Assembly: GCF_900141835.1 (NCBI RefSeq) | Contig: NZ_FQZD01000007.1 | Location: 1-64,000, forward strand | Reading direction: 5' to 3' | Source of the DNA: Propionispora hippei DSM 15287 | GTDB taxonomy: Bacteria > Bacillota > Negativicutes > Propionisporales > Propionisporaceae | Length of the DNA: 64,000 nt | Part shown: piece after piece, positions 26,431 to 35,464 of the stretch | Layout: each line of letters starts with the position of its first letter | Numbering within the stretch: the stretch's first letter is position 1 | The notes under the pieces: generated by a model | Databases searched by the model: none | Seen by the model: the letters and a program-made list of their open reading frames with translations, nothing else | Told to the model about the DNA's origin: nothing | Position numbers and translations under genes: made by a program

Positions 26431-26856
26431 GTGGTCGGTGTCATTATCGCTACCCATTCGGAGTTAAGCGAAGGGGTGGTAAAAACTTCAGAAGTTTTAT
26501 TGGGAAAACAGAATAATGTAAAGGTCCTTACCTTGCATGTCGGTGATTCTATTCAAGCGTTCAGAGGGCAATTGGAAGCAGAACTCATTTCCCTGCGAAC
26601 TTGTGAAGGCGTAGTTGTATTAGTGGATATGCTGGGAGGAAGCCCCTATAATGTTGCGTTTTCCTTATTGCAAACATACGATTTTCAATTAATTACCGGG
26701 GTGAATTTACCCATGTTATTGCATGTCTTAACTAAGCGGGAAAGTTCCCTGAATGAGGCTGTGCTGGCCTGTGAATGCCTGGAGGCCGCTAAAGAAAGCA
26801 TCACCCTGTTAAATCGTGATATGATAAAAAAAATGCAGCAAGCTGCAGAGTCGTAG
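26431..26856 (+). CDS. PTS mannose-family EIIA component
   Basis: The 141-residue protein begins MVGVIIATHSELSEG with phosphorylated His9 and has VDMLGGSPYN at about 70-79, as in EIIA-Man. The start is GTG 26431 after AAAGGAG. The protein receives phosphate from HPr and passes it to EIIB. Confidence 0.93.
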   Translation: MVGVIIATHSELSEGVVKTSEVLLGKQNNVKVLTLHVGDSIQAFRGQLEAELISLRTCEGVVVLVDMLGGSPYNVAFSLLQTYDFQLITGVNLPMLLHVLTKRESSLNEAVLACECLEAAKESITLLNRDMIKKMQQAAES

Positions 26857-26868
26857 GAGGGAAAAGGC

Positions 26869-27339
26869 ATGGCGCAGATCGTGTTTTCACGGGTAGATGA
26901 CCGTCTTATCCACGGTCAGGTTGTAACCAGTTGGTTGAATTATAGCGGCGCTAATCACATTATCATTGTTGATGATTTAACCGCGCAGGATGATTTTGTA
27001 AAAATGATTTTAAAGGGTGCTGTGCCGCCGGGATACAAAATGACCGTGTTGTCCATTGCGGATATGATAGCGACTTTTGCCGCATTGCCTGAAGATAAAG
27101 TGTTTTTATTGGTTAAAACCCCGGCTGTTATTTTAGCCTTGGCGGAGGCCGGTATTGCTATTAAGGAATTAAATGTCGGCGGCATGGGCGGCAATGCGGA
27201 GCGGAGTAAATTTTATAAAAATATATCGATGTCGGAAGCGGAGAAAGACTGCATAAAGAAGTTGCTGGAAAAGGGGCTGTCCATCTCCATTCAGGTGATT
27301 CCGCAAGATAAAAAAATAAATATTGAAGATCTTTTATAG
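26869..27339 (+). CDS. PTS mannose-family EIIB component
   Basis: The 156-residue protein starts MAQIVFSRVDDRLIHGQVV; His15 in RLIHGQV is the phosphorylated residue. Other EIIB-Man motifs, VDD and NVGGMGG, are present. It lies 12 bp after EIIA. Confidence 0.94.
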   Translation: MAQIVFSRVDDRLIHGQVVTSWLNYSGANHIIIVDDLTAQDDFVKMILKGAVPPGYKMTVLSIADMIATFAALPEDKVFLLVKTPAVILALAEAGIAIKELNVGGMGGNAERSKFYKNISMSEAEKDCIKKLLEKGLSISIQVIPQDKKINIEDLL

Positions 27340-27350
27340 GAGGCGTTATT

Positions 27351-28103
27351 GTGGAAATATCGATTATTCAGGCTATATTAATTGGTATTGTATACTATAT
27401 GGGCACCAACGGGAATCCCTGGCCAACCGTTCTGGGGAGTTATATTATCCGCCAGCCCATCGTGGGCGGGACCCTGGTTGGCTTGATTCTGGGCGATCCT
27501 GTGCAAGGTTGTATTATTGGAGCTGCCATTAATTTACCGTATATTGCCTTTATTACCGCCGGCGGGGCTTTGCCCTCCGACGCCGGTTTGGCGGGCACGC
27601 TGGGGACCGCGGTTGCGCTGGCCAGTGGCCTTGAGTCGTCTGTGGCGATTGCGATTGCCGTACCGATTGGCTTATTGGGTACGATTATTTGGGTAACCCA
27701 TATGACTGTGGATGTTACCTTTGTCCATATGGCGGATAAAGCGGCCGAGGAAGGAAATTTGGATAAGATTTGTTTTCTGCATATTATCCCGCCGCAGATT
27801 TTTATGTTCATTATTTGCGTAATACCTGTAACCCTGGGGGCCTATTATGGCGGGGATATTATTAAATCCATTATCAATTTATTGCAGGGAACGCCTTTGC
27901 ACGTAATGAGTATTATCGGCGGCATGCTGCCGGCTTTAGGGATTGCCATGAACATGAGCGCCATGGGACGGAAAGGCACGCTGTTATTCTTTATTCTGGG
28001 TTTTGCCATGAGTGTATATTTCAATTTGGGCATTATTGCGGTTGCTATTTTTGCCACCATTATTTCATACTTTCATGCCATGAATATGAAGGAGGTACAG
28101 TAA
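27351..28103 (+). CDS. PTS mannose-family EIIC permease
   Basis: The 250-residue membrane protein has about seven hydrophobic segments and the motifs RQPIVGGTLVGLILGDPVQG (about 36-55) and AALYG-like repeats seen in AgaC/ManY-type EIIC proteins. The start is GTG 27351 after AGGAGG. It forms the sugar channel together with EIID. Confidence 0.93.
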   Translation: MEISIIQAILIGIVYYMGTNGNPWPTVLGSYIIRQPIVGGTLVGLILGDPVQGCIIGAAINLPYIAFITAGGALPSDAGLAGTLGTAVALASGLESSVAIAIAVPIGLLGTIIWVTHMTVDVTFVHMADKAAEEGNLDKICFLHIIPPQIFMFIICVIPVTLGAYYGGDIIKSIINLLQGTPLHVMSIIGGMLPALGIAMNMSAMGRKGTLLFFILGFAMSVYFNLGIIAVAIFATIISYFHAMNMKEVQ

Positions 28104-28104
28104 G

Positions 28105-28947
28105 ATGAAGGATGCGGAAACGGTCATGGAGAAGAAGAAACAATTATCAAAGATGGATCTGGTACGCGCTTATTGGATGTGGAACTTTTTTTCTCATTCT
28201 AATTACAACTATGAACGGTTACAGGCAACCGGCTTTGTTCAGCATATGGCACCTATTATAAAAAAGTTATATGGCGATGATCCGGAAGAATACAAAGCCT
28301 GCATTAAAAGGCATATGCAGTTTTTTAATACGGAACCGTATTTTGGCGGTGTTATCAATGGCATGGTTATAGCCATGGAAGAAGACAAGGCCAATGGCGC
28401 GCCGATTAGCGGCGATATGATTAATAGCATTAAAACCGGCTTAATGGGGCCCTTTGCCGGCGTGGGCGATACCATCTGGCAGGGGACGCTTAACCCGATC
28501 TTTATTGCCTTTGGCGTTACCCTGGCCAGCACCGGGAACATGATGGGGCCGGTGCTTTACGCGGTCTTAATGTTACTCTGCCTGTGGGGACTGGGCTATT
28601 TTATGTTCATGCGGGGTTATACTATGGGCAAGGTAGGGATTAAGCAGCTCATGGAAAGCAATTTGTTAAACCGGATCTTAGTGGCGGCTTCGGCTATGGG
28701 GGCTATCACGCTGGGGGCTTTGTCGGCTAATTTTGTCAAGCTATCTACGCCGGTCGTCTTGAATATCGGTCAGTCCCAGATCAATATTCAGGAGAAAATT
28801 TTTGATACCTTGATGCCACATATATTACCGCTATTATTGGTTTTAGGCACTTATTGGATGTTAAAAAAGAAAAGAATATCGGCGACCAAATCCATGTTGA
28901 TTTTAGTGCTTATTGCCATTGCCGGCGGTGTGCTGGGCATCTTTTAA
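28105..28947 (+). CDS. PTS mannose-family EIID component
   Basis: The 280-residue protein starts with a charged helix and has YGDDPEEYKACIKRHMQFFN and MGPFAGVGDTIWQGTLNPIF, which are standard EIID-Man motifs. A C-terminal membrane segment ends in GVLGIF. The gene begins one base after EIIC's stop codon, so translation is coupled. A terminator follows. Confidence 0.94.
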   Translation: MKDAETVMEKKKQLSKMDLVRAYWMWNFFSHSNYNYERLQATGFVQHMAPIIKKLYGDDPEEYKACIKRHMQFFNTEPYFGGVINGMVIAMEEDKANGAPISGDMINSIKTGLMGPFAGVGDTIWQGTLNPIFIAFGVTLASTGNMMGPVLYAVLMLLCLWGLGYFMFMRGYTMGKVGIKQLMESNLLNRILVAASAMGAITLGALSANFVKLSTPVVLNIGQSQINIQEKIFDTLMPHILPLLLVLGTYWMLKKKRISATKSMLILVLIAIAGGVLGIF

Positions 28948-28973
28948 ATAATTATTTGTGAATTAAATGGTGC

Positions 28974-29029
28974 ATTTAGCTCTACTACGTTAAGACGGAC
29001 ATTGTAGAGCTAAATTCCTTTATTTTTTC
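28974..29029 (+). terminator. Terminator between EIID and the amidohydrolase
   Basis: ATTTAGCTCTAC (28974-28985) and GTAGAGCTAAAT (29004-29015) pair exactly and TTTATTTTTT follows. The amidohydrolase gene may therefore be expressed at a lower level or from another promoter. Confidence 0.85.
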
Positions 29030-29051
29030 TGACGAGGACGGGAGGATGACT

Positions 29052-30212
29052 ATGAAAGAAAAAGTGGATATTTTGATTTCCGGTGGAACCATCGTTGATC
29101 CTAAGAATAATCTTATGGAGCAGCAGGATCTGGCAATTCGGGACGGAAAAATCCTCCCGTTGCAGCCAGCTTGTGACCTGCAGGCTGAACAAGTGATCAA
29201 TGCCAAGGGCTATCTGATTACGCCTGGTCTCATTGATCATCATGTGCATATTTTTGACGGCGGCTCGGAATATGGCTTTTTTCCGGATTCCGCATTATTG
29301 CCGATGGGGGTTACGGCAGCCGTTGATGCAGGCAGTGCCGGAGCCGCCAACTATGAAAGCTTTAGGCAAAATGTCATACTTCGCAGCAAGATGAAGCTGT
29401 TTGCCTACCTTAATATATCCTCCATGGGCCAACTGGGCGGGAACTTTCCTGAACAAATCAATCCTCAGTACTATGATCTTCCCCGCATCAGAAGCATGAT
29501 AAGTAAATTTCCGGAAATATGCGGGTTGAAGCTTCGCTGCGATAAAGCGATCATTGGTGATTGGGGCCAGGTCCCACTCCAGGCAACCCTTGCTATTGCC
29601 AGGGAACTGGATACCCGGCTGGTTGTTCATGGCAAGAATCCAGCGCTGCCGCTGGAGACTATTACTGCTCAGCTAGAGGCCGGGGATATTCTCTGCCACT
29701 GCTATCAGGGACTGAACAGCACAATACTGGAGCAAGACGGCGGTATCAAGAGCAGCATCCAGGCCGCGAGAACGCATGGCGTGCTGTTTGACAGTGCCGA
29801 TGCGAAGGGAAACTATGATTATCAGGTACTGATTCCTGCTCTAAAGGAAGGGTTTGGGCCTGATATAATCAGTACGGACTTAACATTATCAACACTCTTT
29901 CATCCGCAAATATACGGACTGCCGTTATTGCTGTCGAAATACTTAAATCTGGGACTGCCGTTGCTGGAAGTTATCCGGGCCTGTACGGAAAACCCTGCCC
30001 GTATACTGGGGCTGGAAAACCGGCTCGGCACACTGGAAGCGGGGGCAATTGCCGATATTGCCATGTTTGAATTAAAACAGGATGTTGCTGTCGTTTTTGA
30101 AAATAAGAATGGAGACTGTTATAATGGAACTCAGGTTCTTGTTCCGCTGATGACCATCCTGGAGGGGAAAATTGTCTATCGGCATATGGAAACTATGTTT
30201 CGTTATAGCTGA
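29052..30212 (+). CDS. Amidohydrolase/deacetylase family metallohydrolase (EF_0837-like)
   Basis: The 386-residue protein has LISGGTIVDPKNN at the N-terminus, the metal motif LIDHHVHIF (about 58-66) and the C-terminal TENPARILGLENRLGTLEAG typical of dihydroorotase/deacetylase-like enzymes. EF_0837-type members often sit in sugar-acid PTS operons with an Eda-like aldolase, as here. The reaction may be removal of an acyl or formyl group from the substrate; this is not proven. ATG 29052 follows GGAGGA; ATG 29046 is in frame. Confidence 0.85.
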   Translation: MKEKVDILISGGTIVDPKNNLMEQQDLAIRDGKILPLQPACDLQAEQVINAKGYLITPGLIDHHVHIFDGGSEYGFFPDSALLPMGVTAAVDAGSAGAANYESFRQNVILRSKMKLFAYLNISSMGQLGGNFPEQINPQYYDLPRIRSMISKFPEICGLKLRCDKAIIGDWGQVPLQATLAIARELDTRLVVHGKNPALPLETITAQLEAGDILCHCYQGLNSTILEQDGGIKSSIQAARTHGVLFDSADAKGNYDYQVLIPALKEGFGPDIISTDLTLSTLFHPQIYGLPLLLSKYLNLGLPLLEVIRACTENPARILGLENRLGTLEAGAIADIAMFELKQDVAVVFENKNGDCYNGTQVLVPLMTILEGKIVYRHMETMFRYS

Positions 30213-30283
30213 ATTTATGTGAAAATTTAGAAATTACGGCTAAAAATAGATACCGGATAGATGTTTGATGAGAGGTAATCGGT

Positions 30284-33082
30284 ATGGCACGAATAGATAA
30301 GATTGTACAATTTTTAAAAGAATATAAAAAAACTAACAAACCCGGAATTAGTGCCCAAAAACTTGCCTTGGAATTGGCTATACAAAGATGCGACGCTTCT
30401 CTGGAGCTGAATCGTTTGTTTAAAGAAGGCGTAGTGACCAAGACCGGTACGCGTCCGGTATTATATCAAATCAAAGAAAATATAGAAGAACTAAATATTA
30501 AAACGCAGCAGGCCTGCAAAAACAAAAATGAAAAAATTCCTTTTGCCGAAATTATTGGCTATGACGGCAGTATAAAAGCCCAGATTGAACTTGCTAAAGC
30601 GGCGATTATTTATCCGCCTTACGGACTACATACATTGATTTTAGGCGAGAGCGGGGTCGGGAAAAATCTTTTGGCTGAGGAAATGTGGGCTTATGCCAAT
30701 CAATGCTGGAAGAAAAAAGAAAAGGATGAGATTCCTTTTGTGCAGTTTTGCTGTGCCGATTATGCCGCCAATGAACAACTTTTATTAGCGCAGCTATTCG
30801 GTTATGTGAAAGGTGCCTTTACCGGTGCCGATGAGGACCGGGACGGAATTGTCGAGCGGGCGCAAGGCGGGATTTTATTTCTTGATGAGATTCACCGGCT
30901 GCCGCCGACAGGCCAGGAGCTTTTATTTATGTTAATTGACAAGGGCGTTTACCGGCGCTTGGGGGAAACCCAGGAGCGGCGCAAAGGGCAACTGATGATT
31001 ATCGGTGCAACGTCGGAAGACGTATCTAGCTCTTTATTAATGACTTTTCGCCGGCGGATTCCGGTACAGATCAGCTTGCCGCGCATCAGTGAGCGGCCGA
31101 TCCGCGAGCGGGTGAATATTATTGTGCATTTTGTCCGGCAGGAAGCCAGGCGCTTGGGTATATCAATATTTATTGAGGGCAGGGTTCTGGAAATTTTTGC
31201 GAATTACCATTGTCCTGCCAATATCGGTGAATTGCGTAACGATGTCTTATTGTGTTGCGCAAAAAGTTACCTGGAGTATTCCACAGCTTCGGAACAGTAT
31301 TTGCAATTAAGAGAAAAAAATATTCCCCAGCGCATTTTTTCATTAGTGACAAGACAATCGGTGTTGGATACGGCGGTTACTAAGCTGTTTAAAGAGGGCA
31401 TTCTCATTAAAGCAGACAGTCTGTTGCTGCAGTCTGAGCAGGATAATGTCCATGATTTTCATATTGATTTTTATAAATACATTGACCGCAAGATGGAATA
31501 TTACCGGCAACTCGGAATATCGGACGAAGAGATTACCATCAAGGCCCGGCAGGATCTGGAAAAGTATTTTAGTTCTATCGATCAAATTTTACGGAAAACC
31601 AATTCTGTGGATATGCCCGCCAGTATTATTGAAGCCCCTGTCTGGGAGATTGCCAATGCGCTGGTGAATGATGCGGCGGAATGTCTTGACCGTAGCTATA
31701 GTAAAAACACGCTTATGGCACTGGCCTGGCATTTGCAGCAATTTAAGGAACGGTCCGCCTCGGGACGGTCCATTTATAATCCTGATTTAACAAATATAAA
31801 ACAAAAGCACAGTTCGGCGTTTAAGATTGCCGAAAAACACAAAGAGAGTATAGAAAAGAAGCTCGGTACGATAATACCCGAGGATGAACTTGGCTTTTTA
31901 ACCATGTTCTTAATTCACGGGGGAGAAGACTACGGGCAGGCCCATGCCGGTATTGTTGTTGTTGCCCACGGCCGGGGTGTTGCCCAGCATATGGCGGAAC
32001 TGGCTAATAATCTGTTGGGTATGGACCGGATAAAATATTACGAGATTCCCCTGAACCGCAGTAACATGCAAACGGTGGGAGATCTCCGCACGATTATCAG
32101 GAAGATTGATGAGGGACTGGGCGTCGTTTTAATTGTGGACATGGGATTTCTCGTGACGATGGAAGACACCTTATGTCAGGAAACAGGCGTACAGGTACGG
32201 GTGATCCCCAACCTGACGACCGCCTTGCTCCTCGAAGCGGGAAGACGCTTATTTACCACCACTGTAAATAATTTGGACGATGCAGTAAAAGCTATTTATG
32301 ATGCTTACGATGACTATACCATGACGATCAGGCAGCGTCATCAATATGGTAAGCTTGCCAATGTGGAAAAAGTCGAACCCAAGGTGGTACTGCTGGTTTG
32401 CGCCACCGGGCAGGGCGTGGCCAAGAAGCTGCAGGAAATTTTAGTAGCCGAAATTCCGGAAGTGAGCAACCTGCAATTCAAGATGGCCAGTGCCGCAGAA
32501 GATATTAAAGCAATGCTTCAGACAACCGAACTAAAAGTAAATTTAATTATCGGCAGCTTTAATCCGGAGGTCCCGGACGTTCCTTTTGTACCTGCCGGGG
32601 AACTTTTTAGTCATGACGGTATAAGGAAAATAAAGAGTATTTTGCAAAGCCGTCAGCCGGCAAGGTATGAGCTGGCGAATGAAAGTCAAGTGTCTAAGAG
32701 CGTTTACAAACTGTTGGAAGAGCAGCTTGGCAAATTTATTAAGAGATTGCCCTTGTATAAGGTAGCGGATGTATGCAAGGAACTGGTGGAAAAAATATCG
32801 AGTGCGTTCTTTCAGGGCGCTATGGAACAAGATGTAATTATCCGGACTTATTTACATGCGGCGTGTATGTTTGACCGGGCTTATGCCCAGGAGGCGTTAT
32901 TAGAGCCGCAATGGAGTAAGGAGATACAAACCGAACGGGAGCAGGATTTTAAATGTTTGGAAAAAATCATACAAGAAAGTGCTGCTCAATTGTCACTGGA
33001 GGCTCCGGTTGGTGAGGTATGTTACTTTTTGAGCAGTTTGCCTGGCGGGAAAAATAATAACTTTAAGGTAGGCAAAAAATGA
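30284..33082 (+). CDS. LevR/DagR-type sigma-54 activator with PRD and PTS domains
   Basis: The 932-residue protein has an N-terminal helix-turn-helix (about 1-65), an AAA+ domain (about 85-330) with Walker A GESGVGKN, the sigma-54 contact motif GAFTGA and LFLDEIHRLP, then two PRD domains. Between them is an EIIA-Man-like region (about 545-650, with VVVAHGRGVAQHM) and a C-terminal half with VLLVCATGQGVAKK. It should open the sigma-54 promoter at 24721 in a phosphorylation-dependent way. ATG 30284 follows GAGGT. It is transcribed in the same direction after the operon. Confidence 0.92.
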   Translation: MARIDKIVQFLKEYKKTNKPGISAQKLALELAIQRCDASLELNRLFKEGVVTKTGTRPVLYQIKENIEELNIKTQQACKNKNEKIPFAEIIGYDGSIKAQIELAKAAIIYPPYGLHTLILGESGVGKNLLAEEMWAYANQCWKKKEKDEIPFVQFCCADYAANEQLLLAQLFGYVKGAFTGADEDRDGIVERAQGGILFLDEIHRLPPTGQELLFMLIDKGVYRRLGETQERRKGQLMIIGATSEDVSSSLLMTFRRRIPVQISLPRISERPIRERVNIIVHFVRQEARRLGISIFIEGRVLEIFANYHCPANIGELRNDVLLCCAKSYLEYSTASEQYLQLREKNIPQRIFSLVTRQSVLDTAVTKLFKEGILIKADSLLLQSEQDNVHDFHIDFYKYIDRKMEYYRQLGISDEEITIKARQDLEKYFSSIDQILRKTNSVDMPASIIEAPVWEIANALVNDAAECLDRSYSKNTLMALAWHLQQFKERSASGRSIYNPDLTNIKQKHSSAFKIAEKHKESIEKKLGTIIPEDELGFLTMFLIHGGEDYGQAHAGIVVVAHGRGVAQHMAELANNLLGMDRIKYYEIPLNRSNMQTVGDLRTIIRKIDEGLGVVLIVDMGFLVTMEDTLCQETGVQVRVIPNLTTALLLEAGRRLFTTTVNNLDDAVKAIYDAYDDYTMTIRQRHQYGKLANVEKVEPKVVLLVCATGQGVAKKLQEILVAEIPEVSNLQFKMASAAEDIKAMLQTTELKVNLIIGSFNPEVPDVPFVPAGELFSHDGIRKIKSILQSRQPARYELANESQVSKSVYKLLEEQLGKFIKRLPLYKVADVCKELVEKISSAFFQGAMEQDVIIRTYLHAACMFDRAYAQEALLEPQWSKEIQTEREQDFKCLEKIIQESAAQLSLEAPVGEVCYFLSSLPGGKNNNFKVGKK

Positions 33083-33221
33083 ATTTTACGGGAATCACGC
33101 TGGGTTGCGCCGCAGTTTACAAGGGAAAGTCTTAGTTGGCGGATTGTCGGTTCCGTTAATTCCAGTTTCCTGTCATCGTTACTTGAACACTCTCTAAGGT
33201 CATTCATCATAAGGAGGAACT

Positions 33222-33713
33222 ATGTCCAAAGATAAAGTAATTGCCAAAATGAAAGAAATTTTCCGGGAAGTGCCCTATGGGATCGACCATACGCTCCAAG
33301 TGCTGCAGGATGCGGAACTCATCATGGAGGGGGAAGGTATTGGGGCGTCTGAACGAGAGCTGATTTCTGTTGTTGCCATTTTGCATGATATAGGGGCCGT
33401 GGAAGCGCAACGCAAGTATGGGTCGATGGAAGCCATTTATCAGGAAAAAGAGGGACCGACGATTGCCAGGCGTATATTGGAAGAGCTTCACTATGACTCC
33501 CGGTTTATTGAGCGGGTCTGCCACATTATTTCGTTTCATCATACACCGGCTAAAATTGACGGGTTGGATTTTCAGATACAATGGGAGGCCGACCTATTAG
33601 CCAATCTTGCCTATATGGATATTAGAAACGACAAAGAGCAGCTCCGGCAGTACATTGAGGAGCAGTTCAAGACCGCCACAGGCAAAGCCTTGGCACTAGA
33701 ACGGTTTATGTAA
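33222..33713 (+). CDS. HD-domain phosphohydrolase
   Basis: The 163-residue protein has a metal-binding HD set: DHTLQVLQDAELIM (His near 23), VVAILHDIGAV (HD near 54-55), HIISFHHTP (His-His near 108) and an Asp near the C-terminal half. It resembles small HD hydrolases acting on nucleotides or other phosphates. The start is ATG 33222 after AAGGAGGAA. It stands alone after the LevR-type gene. Confidence 0.85.
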   Translation: MSKDKVIAKMKEIFREVPYGIDHTLQVLQDAELIMEGEGIGASERELISVVAILHDIGAVEAQRKYGSMEAIYQEKEGPTIARRILEELHYDSRFIERVCHIISFHHTPAKIDGLDFQIQWEADLLANLAYMDIRNDKEQLRQYIEEQFKTATGKALALERFM

Positions 33714-34021
33714 AAAATAGAATAAAAGCTGCCGGATGCTTGGCAATGAATAGATTCCACGAAACTTCGCGGGGTTATTCAGGCAGCCTGTATAGACTGG
33801 TTTCCGCCCGGTGACAGGCCTGCAGCGGGGGATGGCTGAATGATGCCCGATAGAGACAGTGACGAGAGAAGTAGCGCAGGGGCTGGTACGTATGACTTGG
33901 AAAAATCACACGTACCAGCCCCTGCGTAGTTTAAAGATGATATAATACAAATATAATGTAGTTTCGAACTTCTCTTGATGAAATCGTTCCCCAGGTTAAT
34001 TTAAGCCGGGCAGGTGATGTT
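33714..34021. other. 308-bp gap with a strong hairpin and the AraC gene promoter
   Basis: CGCAGGGGCTGGTACGT (33875-33891) and ACGTACCAGCCCCTGCG (33910-33926) pair exactly. No T-tract follows. A TATAAT at 33941-33946 lies just downstream and may be the promoter of the AraC-type gene at 34022, with the hairpin as operator. No gene is seen. Confidence 0.55.
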
Positions 34022-34741
34022 ATGGGAATGGCAGCTTATTACCGTTCGCAGCAATTGGAAATAATACATCTTAAAGACTGGCAGATAACCTACCACGAGC
34101 ATAATCATGTATCGATATATACGATCGGCTTTGTCCTGGCGGGAGCTGTTACTCTTATCTGTGAAGAGCAGGCTGTTGCCGTTCAACCCGGGCACTTTTT
34201 TATCATCAAACCTTATCAGATGCATGCGCTGCTATTACCTTCTGTTTATAATATGATAGCGGTCTGCCTGCCGAAAGAGCTTATGGAACAGCACAATGCC
34301 AACAGTCTGCGGGAAATACTTTCCCAGAATATTGCCCGCTTAGACCTGTCCATTAAAGCTACATGCCTGGAGACGGCAGTTGGCGCGCTTTACCAAGGTG
34401 AGCCGCCCCTGAGTTTAGACGGTGATCTGCTGGCCAGTGTCAAGCATTTGCGGCTAAACCCTGAAAACAACAGCACCATACAAAACATGGCCGACAGTAT
34501 GTATTTCAGCAAATATTATTACATTAAACGGTTTAAGCAGAAGCTGGGGATGACTCCGCATCAATTTCAGCTACAAAATAAGGTTCGCAAGGCGCAGCGG
34601 ATGCTGGAAAACGGTAAGCCGTTGACCGTGATTGCTGCTGACCTGGGCTTTTACGACCAAAGTCATTTTATTAAATGTTTTAAACAGATCATCGGCCTGA
34701 CTCCTGCCGTATATAGGCAAGCGGTTAGCCGGTTACCTTAA
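34022..34741 (+). CDS. AraC-family transcriptional regulator with cupin-like sensor
   Basis: The 239-residue protein has an N-terminal cupin-like AraC ligand domain (about 15-100, with HEHNHVSIYTIGFVLAG) and a C-terminal double helix-turn-helix (about 145-235: FSKYYYIKRFKQKLGMTPHQ and IAADLGFYDQSHFIKCFKQI). Proteins of this type usually activate a nearby operon on binding a sugar or metabolite. The convergent cupin gene is 5 bp away on the other strand. Confidence 0.9.
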   Translation: MGMAAYYRSQQLEIIHLKDWQITYHEHNHVSIYTIGFVLAGAVTLICEEQAVAVQPGHFFIIKPYQMHALLLPSVYNMIAVCLPKELMEQHNANSLREILSQNIARLDLSIKATCLETAVGALYQGEPPLSLDGDLLASVKHLRLNPENNSTIQNMADSMYFSKYYYIKRFKQKLGMTPHQFQLQNKVRKAQRMLENGKPLTVIAADLGFYDQSHFIKCFKQIIGLTPAVYRQAVSRLP

Positions 34742-34746
34742 CTTGC

Positions 34747-35133
34747 TTAACATAATGCGGGGATGAACTTGGCGAACAGGCACAGCCCGTCCGGCCCGGC
34801 CGTAACTTCATGCTCGCTGCCGGCCGGAAAGATAGAAATAGTTCCCGGCTCATAGGGCAGTTCCTGTCCCGCATTGACGCATACACCGCCACCGGCGACG
34901 ACTTCATGGGTTTCCAACTGTGTCTGGTGGATGTGCAGGCCGATTTTTTTGTCCGGCGCTATGCGAACCAGATGGTAGCTGAAGGCTCCGCCGGCATCTT
35001 TAGCGGTAATCAGATGCTTGAGCGCCACTCCTTCAAAGGTCGGATGGAGCGACCAGGCCACAGCCGCAAAATTAACCTGACCGGATGGCAGTACAAAACG
35101 GCCGGTTTCAAACTTGTCGAACAGATTCATCAT
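34747..35133 (-). CDS. Cupin-domain protein
   Basis: The 128-residue protein has the cupin motifs GLHIHQTQLETHEVVAGGG (metal-binding His pair, Glu and His near 73-86) and a second motif with GTISIFPAGSEHEVTAGP near 100-118. Single-domain cupins bind a metal and may act as dioxygenase, isomerase or sensor. ATG 35133 follows AAAGGAGTGGTT on the minus strand; the longer frame adds six residues. It is convergent with the AraC gene. Confidence 0.85.
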   Translation of the reverse strand: MMNLFDKFETGRFVLPSGQVNFAAVAWSLHPTFEGVALKHLITAKDAGGAFSYHLVRIAPDKKIGLHIHQTQLETHEVVAGGGVCVNAGQELPYEPGTISIFPAGSEHEVTAGPDGLCLFAKFIPALC

Positions 35134-35324
35134 AACCACTCCTTTTAGCATTTGTTTTTAGTGTACGGGATGGGGTGGCCGATTGATAGGAAAAAATTGC
35201 GCAGTTATTTAAGCGCGCGGGTTTATTTATTCAAGATAAAAAGCGGTGGCAGGCGGCAGGGGGCCTTATATTGATGTGGATAAATATGATACGCCAGGCA
35301 AAGAAGTTTAAAAGGCGGCGATTG

Positions 35325-35333
35325 TGATATAAT
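35325..35333 (+). promoter_or_regulatory. Extended -10 promoter of the rsgA leader
   Basis: TGATATAAT is an extended -10 element (TG-N-TATAAT) and precedes a 17-codon ORF and rsgA. No good -35 is visible, which suits an extended -10 promoter. Confidence 0.6.
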
Positions 35334-35358
35334 AGAAGGCAAGAAAGGGGTTGTGTGT

Positions 35359-35412
35359 ATGTTTATATATGATGTTGAGTCTGTATGGTGCCGGGAGGTG
35401 CTAGTACAGTAA
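35359..35412 (+). CDS. Putative 17-residue leader peptide upstream of rsgA
   Basis: ATG 35359 follows AAAGGGG with eight bases of spacing and reads MFIYDVESVWCREVLVQ then TAA. Its last codons cover the left arm of a hairpin (35391-35398). No conserved family is known for it; the case for translation is its ribosome site and position. Confidence 0.35.
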   Translation: MFIYDVESVWCREVLVQ

Positions 35413-35455
35413 ACGTATAGCCCTCCCGGTATTTCAGACATGAAATTTGGGGAGG
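35391..35455 (+). promoter_or_regulatory. Possible translation attenuator of rsgA
   Basis: CCGGGAGG (35391-35398) pairs exactly with CCTCCCGG (35422-35429). CCTCCC in that right arm can instead pair with GGGAGG of the rsgA ribosome site (35450-35455). The two pairings are exclusive. A ribosome on the leader ORF would cover the left arm. Confidence 0.4.
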
Positions 35456-35464
35456 CAATCGGAA

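Noticed and set aside
35380-35430. Repeat-family end near rsgA (CTAGTACAG)
   Set aside because: Only the CTAGTAC part resembles the R ends; no matching inverted end is nearby.
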